Shown piece after piece: positions 1 through 5,740 of a DNA stretch of 5,740 nt. The stretch's first letter is position 1. Each line of letters starts with the position of its first letter. Source of the stretch: Acidimicrobiales bacterium (GTDB lineage Bacteria > Actinomycetota > Acidimicrobiia > Acidimicrobiales > SHLQ01); the NCBI GenBank assembly GCA_013002375.1, contig JABDJW010000357.1, positions 1 through 5,740 on the forward strand, written 5' to 3'. The notes under the pieces are model-generated. The model was not told where the DNA came from. It ran no database searches and saw nothing but the letters and a program-made list of their open reading frames with translations. The translations under genes were made by a program, and so were the position numbers.

Positions 1-56
1 CCTTCGGCCAGTTCCTGGCGGGCGGGGCGGGCGTGGCGAATGATGATGAGATCCAT
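1..56 (-). CDS. Histidine phosphatase (phosphoglycerate mutase-like), N-terminal fragment
   Basis: Only the first 18 codons lie in the window; the gene continues past the left edge. The translation begins MDLIIIRHARPARQELAE. A hydrophobic beta-strand followed by R-H-A at residues 7-9 is the hallmark N-terminus of the histidine phosphatase superfamily, in which this His is the phospho-accepting nucleophile. Family members dephosphorylate sugar phosphates, nucleotides or other small molecules, or act as mutases; the substrate cannot be told from this fragment. An AAGGA sequence (plus positions 60-64 as TCCTT) lies 3 nt upstream of the ATG, close but usable as a ribosome binding site. The upstream kinase gene ends 37 bp away on the same strand, so the two may be co-transcribed. 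The superfamily call is fairly sure because of the motif, but it rests on very few residues. Confidence 0.72.
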   Translation of the reverse strand, partial: MDLIIIRHARPARQELAE

Positions 57-93
57 GGGTCCTTCAGATGGGAACGAGAGGCTCGGACGGGGA

Positions 94-1191
94 CTAGAGG
101 AGTCGGCGAAGGCGCGCCGCGACATCCCAGCGAACGCTGGCATCGACGACCCCGCTGAGCATACGAGCAAATCGGGCTTCCATACGGGGTGCGTGCCCGC
201 CGTATCCCGACATGTCCTGGGTGTTGGTGTATCCCGCGCCCGACACGTGATACAGCATGCCGATGGCGCAGTCGTCGAGAAGTTCCTCGGTGCTCCAGCG
301 TGGGCCGCCCGCCGCCTCGAGCGCGGTCCGGTAGGCCTCGATCAGCTCTGCTTCGCGGGCGATGCTGGCGTCGTCGGCCGAACAGGCCAGGAACCAGCCG
401 ACGTCGAACCCCGGGAAAGAGCGCATCGTGGTCTGCCAATCGAGCACCGCGATGTCGTCGTCGGTGAAGATCATGTTGTCGAGTTCGTAGTCGCCGTGTA
501 CGAACGTGGCCGGCCGTTGGGCGAAGAGTTCGAGAAAGTCTTTCGTGTTCTGTACGTAGGTTTCATCGATGACGGCCCAGAGCTCGTCGGGCATGGCATC
601 GGGTTGCTGGGCGCGAAGCTTGCTCCAGCCTTCGGTCATGACCGGTATGCCGGCCAGCAGCGACTCGCGTCGCCAGTTGTAGAGCCAGTCGTGGCGGTCG
701 AGCACGGGCGCCTCCCAGAACTGCCCATGCATCGTGCCCAGATCGGTGATCAGCTTCAGCATGGCGTCGAACGGGGCGCCGGCCAGAATGTCGCCGTCGC
801 GGCCCTCGATGTATTCGAAGAGTTGGAGGAACCGACCGGCTTCGGAATCGTTGGTGTTGACGTAGCAGGTCGGGATCCTCATCGGGACGTCGTCGACCAA
901 GTGGGCGAAGAAGCCGGACTCGCGGGGGTACATACCCATGATGTCGTTGATCAGCCGAGCGACGTCGTCGTCGAGTGGGCACTTGCCGACCATCTGGCGG
1001 GGGAGGGTCGTTGGGCCGTCGTAGTCGAGGGTCAGGATTCCGACATGGCCCACCGCGCCGACGATGCCGCCCATCGCCGCGTAGTCGACGTTGGAGACCG
1101 TCACGTCGTGGCCGGATGCGCCGAACTCGGTCGAAAGCCACTCGGCAGTGATTTCCGGCAGGGAGGCCGGGATAGCTGATGCATCACCCAT
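94..1191 (-). CDS. Aminoglycoside phosphotransferase / ecdysteroid-kinase-like family protein
   Basis: This is a 365-residue protein of the APH/choline-kinase fold, which transfers the ATP gamma-phosphate to a small-molecule hydroxyl. Visible landmarks: a Gly-rich segment at about 40-51 in the nucleotide-loop position; VGK at 68-70 as the probable ATP-binding Lys; Glu91 in YPRESGFF as the likely helix-C partner; the catalytic loop HGDYELDN at 232-239 (Asp234 catalytic, Asn239 metal-binding); and LDWQ at 250-253 as the DFG-equivalent metal site. All core residues are present, so it should be active. The frame is open for another 50 codons upstream, but that extension is Arg/Pro-rich, unlike the family, and overlaps the divergent neighbour. 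The ATG at 1191 also sits 8 nt after a TACATT box, suggesting leaderless translation. The substrate is unknown: related actinobacterial proteins are often annotated as 'phosphotransferase', and antibiotic resistance should not be assumed. Confidence 0.88.
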   Translation of the reverse strand: MGDASAIPASLPEITAEWLSTEFGASGHDVTVSNVDYAAMGGIVGAVGHVGILTLDYDGPTTLPRQMVGKCPLDDDVARLINDIMGMYPRESGFFAHLVDDVPMRIPTCYVNTNDSEAGRFLQLFEYIEGRDGDILAGAPFDAMLKLITDLGTMHGQFWEAPVLDRHDWLYNWRRESLLAGIPVMTEGWSKLRAQQPDAMPDELWAVIDETYVQNTKDFLELFAQRPATFVHGDYELDNMIFTDDDIAVLDWQTTMRSFPGFDVGWFLACSADDASIAREAELIEAYRTALEAAGGPRWSTEELLDDCAIGMLYHVSGAGYTNTQDMSGYGGHAPRMEARFARMLSGVVDASVRWDVAARLRRLL

Positions 1192-1199
1192 AGGGCCGT

Positions 1200-1205
1200 A
1201 ATGTA
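1200..1205 (-). promoter_or_regulatory. Candidate -10 box for a leaderless kinase transcript
   Basis: On the minus strand TACATT fits the TAnnnT pattern of bacterial sigma-70-type -10 elements and is followed after 8 nt by the kinase ATG. That spacing puts the expected transcription start at or next to the A of the start codon, as in leaderless genes, which are common in Actinomycetota. No Shine-Dalgarno-like sequence precedes the ATG, which agrees with this. No convincing -35 was found at 16-18 nt upstream, so this is a motif-level prediction only. Confidence 0.35.
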
Positions 1206-1280
1206 GCGCCAACCGGTGAACGTTCGTCCAAACGGAGCGAACCGGCTCAGGCCAACGCCCGACCGGCCGAAGAGGGAAGA

Positions 1281-1790
1281 GTGGACACCATGCCGGAGCA
1301 ACCCGCCGATGCCGAGTTCTCGGACCGATTCGACGAGGCACTGCGGGAGATCGAGGAACGGAAGAGCCAGGAGCAGCTGCGTTCCGGGTTGTGGTTGAGT
1401 CATCATCACTCCGACCAGCTCGACCGGTGCGCGGTGATCGGCGGCCGGCACGTGTGCCGGCGCTGCCTGTGGTTCTACCCGATCGCGATCACCGTGGCGG
1501 TCATCGGCCTGGCCGGCGGCCTGTTGTGGCCGGACCGACTCGACTGGTGGGTGATCATGGGACTGTCGTCGATTGCCACTGCGGAATTCGTGGCTGAGCA
1601 GCTCGGGTTGGTCGAGTACTCGCCCCGCCGTCAGATTGTGGCCACCGCGGCCGCCGCGCTGGCCTTCGGTCGGGCCCTGGGTCTCGAGATTGCAGATCGC
1701 TGGCAACCCAAGTTCTGGTTGCCCATCGCCGTCTTCGGTGCGATCTGGCTGGCCGCTGCGCTCATCAACAGCCGCCGGCGCCCGATCTAG
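1281..1790 (+). CDS. Small four-helix membrane protein with a His/Cys cluster (DUF2085-like)
   Basis: This is a 169-residue protein if read from the GTG at 1281; an ATG three codons later (1290) is equally possible. The purine-rich AGAGGGAAG at 1271-1279 is close to the GTG and rather far from the ATG, so it does not decide between them. The N-terminus (about 1-38) is acidic, charged and probably helical. Next comes a cluster of potential metal ligands: HHH at 41-43, Cys50, His57 and CRRC at 59-62. Four hydrophobic segments follow at about 65-83, 88-108, 117-135 and 146-163, and then a basic tail. The order His/Cys cluster, CxRC, Tyr, membrane helix recalls the DUF2085 family of predicted membrane proteins, but that match is from memory and uncertain. 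No function is known. It diverges from the kinase and ends convergently with the bactofilin-like gene. Confidence 0.75.
   Translation: MDTMPEQPADAEFSDRFDEALREIEERKSQEQLRSGLWLSHHHSDQLDRCAVIGGRHVCRRCLWFYPIAITVAVIGLAGGLLWPDRLDWWVIMGLSSIATAEFVAEQLGLVEYSPRRQIVATAAAALAFGRALGLEIADRWQPKFWLPIAVFGAIWLAAALINSRRRPI
1787..1790. other. Shared CTAG: overlapping convergent stop codons
   Basis: The palindrome CTAG supplies TAG to the plus-strand membrane protein gene (1788-1790) and TAG to the minus-strand bactofilin-like gene (read from 1789 to 1787). The two coding regions therefore overlap tail-to-tail by 4 bp, leaving no intergenic room for a conventional terminator. Confidence 0.9.
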
Positions 1791-3415
1791 CGAACCCGCA
1801 CCGGGGGGAAAGCCCGGTCGCCGGGGAGCGACACGGTGTCGGCCGCAGCACAGGTGTCGAGCATTTCGAGCAGCGCGATCTGCTCGGCGTTGGTGACGCT
1901 GAGGCTCCAGCGCCATTTCACCCGAACCCAGTCGGTCGCATACCAACACCACAGTGTCTCCGAAGTGGGCCGGAACGCATCGGGGCCGCCGGTTCGGTCG
2001 ACGGTGGTTCCGGCTGCCTGGTAGAAGAACACGGCCGGATCGCCGAGATCTGACGCATAGGCCTCGCGCCGCCCGACCGACCAGGCCCACCCGCCGGCTC
2101 GATGGGTGTCGAGCGGGCTGATCAGGAGTTCAACGTCGACCGCGGTGACGTTGTCGATTGTCTCTCCGGTGAGCTGATCGATCCACTGGCCCGCGCTGGC
2201 GCCACAGCCCTGGTTTGTCGCAACCGCCTCGAGACTGGTCGCTCGAAGCGCTTCGGTGCGCACCGACTGGCAGTTGCCGTTCCGGTCCTCGTCGAGGAGA
2301 TCCCAGTCGCCGACGAGGGGCGCCAGGGTCGTTTGTTCCTCGACGACGAGGTTCGCCAGCAGGGTCCGGGCCAGGGCGCCGGTCTCGACGGGATCGGCGG
2401 GCGCAGCATCGATGGGCTCAACGGCGACCGGGGTCGGCTCCTGCGGCGGGGGCGAATCGCCGCCGGTGGCGAGGAGGATGCCGGCGAGCGCGACGACCGC
2501 GACGGCGGCTCCCGCGGAGAGGCGCAGCTGCATCTGGCGTCGCCGAGCCCGGTTGACACGATTGAGCAGGTCTTGATCGGTGTCCCCGACCGACGGCAGG
2601 TTCTCGCGGCCGTCGTTGACCTTGGCCCGCGGTCCGAGCAGGCGCAGCATCGGAAGGTTGGCGAACGTGTAACCCCCCGGGGTCGGCTCGGCGGTCGGCT
2701 CGGACTCGAGGACGCGGGGTGTCGCCTCGGCCGCTCGGACGTCGGCCATGATGGCCTCGCGGGCCCGGCGCTCCTCGCGGGCCTTCGCCGCTGCGGCGGC
2801 TTGACGTTTGGCCTCGGCGGCCTGCCGCCGGGCCTGCGCAGCCCGTTCGCTCTCGGCGGCGGCGAGTTCGGTGTCAGTGACCGATTCGGCCTCGACGACA
2901 TCGCGTATTCGTCCGGGTGGCTCGGTTGCCGCGGTGTACAGCGGTTCGATGGGCGCCCGCGTTCCCGGATCGGCTGTTCCTGGATCGGCTGCGACGGGGT
3001 CGGCGTCAGGTTGCACCGAGGTCGAGGGATCGGCGGCGCGAGTGAGGAGTTCGGCCCAGGTGTCGACGGCGCCGGGATCAGCGCCCACAGTGTGGGCTCC
3101 GACGCGGGATCCCGGGAGCACGCGGGTATACGCGGGCGGCCCGCGTAGGTCGCCGACCTGTCCGGACACCTCGACGCTGCCCGAGCCGTTGGTGACGCGG
3201 CCGGTCACCGTGCCCAGCACGATCAGCCGCCCGCCATCGACATCGATATCGCCATCGACGGTGCCGTTGACGATCAGCATGCCCGACAGCAGGGTGATCG
3301 GCCCGCGGAACGTGTCGCTGATCTCGACCCGTTGGTGTTCGATCACCAGTGTGCCGGGGTGGGAGCTGATGAGGAGGGAGCCGTCTTCGCTGAGGGGGAG
3401 TGATTTTTTGGTCAT
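1787..3415 (-). CDS. Bactofilin-like / transmembrane / degenerate HNH (DUF1524-like) multidomain protein
   Basis: This 542-residue protein has four recognisable parts. (1) Residues about 20-92 are a run of short beta-strands separated by Gly turns (for example GTVDGDIDVDGGRLIVLGTV), as in bactofilins and polymer-forming cytoskeletal proteins. (2) A Pro/Ala/Asp linker (about 105-175, with ADPGT repeats) leads to a highly charged Ala/Arg/Glu helix at about 180-232, a likely coiled coil. (3) A single transmembrane helix at about 298-317 follows the basic stretch RARRRQMQLR, so the N-terminal part is predicted cytoplasmic and the C-terminus outside. (4) Residues about 345-523 match the layout of actinobacterial HNH/DUF1524 proteins: WDLLDEDRNGNC, QGC..SAGQW, WAWS..RREAYASDLGDP, C-x-Y-x-T-D-W-x-x-V-K-x-x-W, and a terminal Cys. 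The catalytic positions differ (Leu430, Asp473 and Gly476 where His, Asn and Lys are usual), so nuclease activity is unlikely. Four Cys (382, 404, 490, 522) could form disulfides outside the cell. No clear Shine-Dalgarno precedes the ATG. Confidence 0.85.
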   Translation of the reverse strand: MTKKSLPLSEDGSLLISSHPGTLVIEHQRVEISDTFRGPITLLSGMLIVNGTVDGDIDVDGGRLIVLGTVTGRVTNGSGSVEVSGQVGDLRGPPAYTRVLPGSRVGAHTVGADPGAVDTWAELLTRAADPSTSVQPDADPVAADPGTADPGTRAPIEPLYTAATEPPGRIRDVVEAESVTDTELAAAESERAAQARRQAAEAKRQAAAAAKAREERRAREAIMADVRAAEATPRVLESEPTAEPTPGGYTFANLPMLRLLGPRAKVNDGRENLPSVGDTDQDLLNRVNRARRRQMQLRLSAGAAVAVVALAGILLATGGDSPPPQEPTPVAVEPIDAAPADPVETGALARTLLANLVVEEQTTLAPLVGDWDLLDEDRNGNCQSVRTEALRATSLEAVATNQGCGASAGQWIDQLTGETIDNVTAVDVELLISPLDTHRAGGWAWSVGRREAYASDLGDPAVFFYQAAGTTVDRTGGPDAFRPTSETLWCWYATDWVRVKWRWSLSVTNAEQIALLEMLDTCAAADTVSLPGDRAFPPVRVR

Positions 3416-3448
3416 TGGTGCTACGAGGGACCGCCCGCTCGGACCCGG

Positions 3449-3478
3449 AGTGTAGACGGAATGGGGGCTGAGAGTGAA
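3449..3478 (-). promoter_or_regulatory. Candidate promoter of the bactofilin-like gene
   Basis: Read on the minus strand, TTCACT (3478-3473) and TACACT (3454-3449) are separated by 18 nt, and the -10 fits TAnnnT. The transcription start would fall near 3442, giving a leader of about 26 nt before the ATG at 3415. The TTCACT word is the complement of the AGTGAA word that recurs in this intergenic region. This was found by eye and is unscored. Confidence 0.35.
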
Positions 3479-3503
3479 TTTGGGGACTATGGTTCGCCAC
3501 TAC

Positions 3504-3518
3504 CAGTGAACATCACTG
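3504..3518. repeat. 15-bp interrupted palindrome (possible operator)
   Basis: CAGTGA-ACA-TCACTG has perfect 6-bp arms around a 3-nt centre and directly abuts the tandem repeat. Its position between two divergent starts and its dyad symmetry would suit a dimeric transcription factor. It lacks a following T-run and the arms are short, so it is not a convincing terminator. No regulator gene lies nearby in the window. Confidence 0.45.
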
Positions 3519-3557
3519 CTGGGTCAGAAGTGAAATCGCTGGGTCAGAAGTGAAATC
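3518..3557. repeat. Perfect 20-bp tandem direct repeat (two copies)
   Basis: The unit GCTGGGTCAGAAGTGAAATC occurs twice, head to tail, at 3518-3537 and 3538-3557 with no mismatch and no gap. It ends 27 bp before the ATG of the nitronate monooxygenase-like gene, so it lies in that gene's promoter or leader. Two adjacent copies two helical turns apart could bind a regulator cooperatively. Alternatively, tandem GGGTCA-containing blocks are reminiscent of the multiple repeats at ends of IS21-family insertion sequences, so this may be an insertion sequence scar; no transposase is present. Confidence 0.9.
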
Positions 3558-3567
3558 ACCGCCGCCG

Positions 3568-3573
3568 AAGGGA
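3568..3573 (+). promoter_or_regulatory. Ribosome binding site of the nitronate monooxygenase-like gene
   Basis: AAGGGA lies 11 nt before the ATG at 3585. It is a moderate match to the Shine-Dalgarno consensus at slightly long spacing, and it supports this ATG as the start because the protein then begins exactly at the family's usual N-terminus (MLRTRVTELLG). Confidence 0.5.
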
Positions 3574-3584
3574 AAGAACTGTCG

Positions 3585-4512
3585 ATGTTGCGTACCCGGG
3601 TCACCGAACTGCTGGGAACCGAATTGCCGATCGTGCAGGCGCCGATGGGCTGGATCGCCCGCTCGGCGTTGGCGTCGGCGGTCTCGAACGCCGGGGGGCT
3701 CGGCATCATCGAGACATCCTCGGGCGAACTCGACGCGGTCAAGGAGGAGATCCGGAAGATGCGCGATCTGACCGACAAGCCGTTCGGGGTGAACATCGCG
3801 CAGGCGTTCGTGCGTGATCCCGACATCGTCTCCTTCGTCGTCGATCAAGGGGTGTCCTTCGTGACGACCAGCGCCGGCAGCCCGACCAAGTACACCGGAC
3901 CCCTCAAGGAAGCCGGCCTCACCGTTTTCCATGTCGTGCCCACCCTCCGGGGCGCGATGAAGGCTGTCGAGGCCGGCGTCGACGGGCTCGTCGTCGAAGG
4001 AGGGGAGGGCGGCGGGTTCAAGAACCCTGCGCCGGTTTCGACCATGGTGCTCCTGCCACTGGTTGCCCAGGCGGTCGGCGTGCCGATCATCGCCGCCGGC
4101 GGCATCGTCGACGGGGCCAGTATGGCCGCCGCCCTCGCGCTCGGCGCCGAGGGGGTCCAGCTGGGGACCCGGATGGTCTCCGCCCTCGAATCGCCGGTGC
4201 ACGAGAACTGGAAGAACGCCATCGTCGCCGCGGCCGAAACCGACACCGTCTTCTTGAACGCCCACACGTCGCCCGCGTTGCGGGCGCTTCGAACCGAACG
4301 GACCAGCGCGTTGGAGTTCGACACCGAGAAGAACGCGTTCGCCGAATTCGGCGATGCCCGTGACCTGTACTTCGGCGGCGACATGGAGGCGGCGATTCCG
4401 CTCACCGGTCAGGTCGCGGGGCGGATCACGGCCATCGAGCCGGTCGCCGACATTCTGGGCCGGTGCGCCGAGGAGTGCGAAGCGAGACTGCGCGAGCTGG
4501 CGCAGCGCTACG

Positions 4513-4523
<11 letters not shown>
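3585..4523 (+). CDS. Nitronate monooxygenase / 2-nitropropane dioxygenase-like FMN protein
   Basis: This complete 312-residue protein is of typical length for the NMO/FabK family of FMN-dependent TIM-barrel enzymes, which oxidise alkyl nitronates or, in FabK, reduce enoyl-ACP. Motifs in order: PIVQAPMGWIA (15-25), NAGGLGII (35-42), KPFGVNI (65-71), VTTSAGSP (93-100), EGGEGGGF (138-145), AAGGIVDG (170-177) and ALGAEGVQLGTRM (185-197, FMN phosphate binding). Near the C-terminus, GGDMEAAIPLTGQVAGRI has the usual closing pattern. The family's catalytic His in E-G-x-E-A-G-G-H is replaced by Phe145 (EGGEGGGF). The surrounding sequence (KNPAPVSTMVLLPLV) looks like an established subgroup rather than a damaged gene, so the true substrate may be neither a nitronate nor enoyl-ACP. 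It follows the tandem repeat region and converges on the fumarase gene with an 11-bp overlap. Confidence 0.88.

Positions 4524-5740
<1,217 letters not shown>

Larger units (their letters stand above)
3416..3584. other. Divergent intergenic region with repeats
   Basis: This 169-bp region lies between the starts of the bactofilin-like gene (minus) and the nitronate monooxygenase-like gene (plus). Its right half is visibly more AT-rich than the flanking genes. AGTGAA occurs on the plus strand at 3473, 3505, 3529 and 3549, which is dense for a GC-rich genome, and the region also contains a palindrome and a perfect tandem duplication listed separately. A TATGGT at 3488-3493 could be a -10 for the plus-strand gene, but no matching -35 is evident. 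Confidence 0.6.

Noticed and set aside
40..1179. Long open frame on the plus strand opposite the kinase gene
   Set aside because: It lies wholly antisense to a gene with clear kinase motifs; its translation has no family pattern and is typical of high-GC antisense frames.
94..1191. Antibiotic-resistance gene reading of the aminoglycoside-phosphotransferase domain
   Set aside because: The fold covers many small-molecule kinases; the chromosomal context and lack of mobile elements give no support for resistance.
1218..1225. GAACGTTC palindrome considered as a LexA/SOS box
   Set aside because: The actinobacterial SOS box needs about 4 nt between GAAC and GTTC; here there are none.
1192..1341. 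Fifty-codon N-terminal extension of the kinase reading frame
   Set aside because: Arg/Pro/Trp-rich sequence unlike the family, overlapping the start of the divergent gene; the ATG at 1191 fits family length and a nearby -10 box.
2102..3148. Long plus-strand open frame opposite the bactofilin-like gene
   Set aside because: Composition is Gly/Arg-rich and patternless, while the minus strand shows coherent domains and a membrane helix.
3504..3518. Palindrome considered as a rho-independent terminator
   Set aside because: Only 6-bp arms with no T-run on either strand, and it lies between divergent gene starts, where no transcript needs to end.
3518..3557. Tandem repeat considered as a small CRISPR array
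   Set aside because: The two units are directly adjacent without any spacer, and no cas gene is present.

Overview
The window is a gene-dense stretch of a high-GC chromosome, apparently from a bacterium of the Actinomycetota, possibly Acidimicrobiia. That placement is inference. It rests on GC-rich third codon positions, TAnnnT-type -10 boxes with weak or absent Shine-Dalgarno sequences, and a C-terminal domain resembling the HNH/DUF1524 proteins common in actinobacteria. There are no tRNA or rRNA genes, no CRISPR array, and no intact mobile element.

Layout, left to right. Positions 1-56 (minus) hold the first 18 codons of a histidine-phosphatase (phosphoglycerate-mutase-like) gene that runs off the left edge. 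Just upstream of it on the same strand, with a 37-bp gap, is a complete aminoglycoside-phosphotransferase-fold kinase (94-1191). These two may form an operon. The kinase diverges across about 90 bp from a small four-helix membrane protein with a His/Cys cluster (1281-1790, plus). That gene converges on a large minus-strand gene (1787-3415), and the two stop codons share one CTAG. The large gene encodes the most unusual protein here: a bactofilin-like beta-helix, a charged Ala-rich helix, one transmembrane segment, and a C-terminal domain that looks like a DUF1524 HNH nuclease whose catalytic residues have been lost.

The 169-bp divergent intergenic region (3416-3584) contains a perfect 20-bp tandem duplication, a 15-bp palindrome, and repeated AGTGAA words, one of which doubles as a plausible -35 box for the bactofilin-like gene. 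To its right on the plus strand is a nitronate monooxygenase/FabK-like flavoprotein (3585-4523) that lacks the usual catalytic His. It converges, with an 11-bp overlap, on the C-terminal part of a class I (4Fe-4S) fumarase (4513-5740, minus) that runs off the right edge.

The genes do not form one evident pathway. Fumarase is central metabolism (TCA cycle), and the kinase, phosphatase and flavoprotein are generic small-molecule enzymes. The candidates for undescribed biology are the bactofilin-like/pseudo-HNH membrane protein and the repeat-bearing intergenic region next to it.
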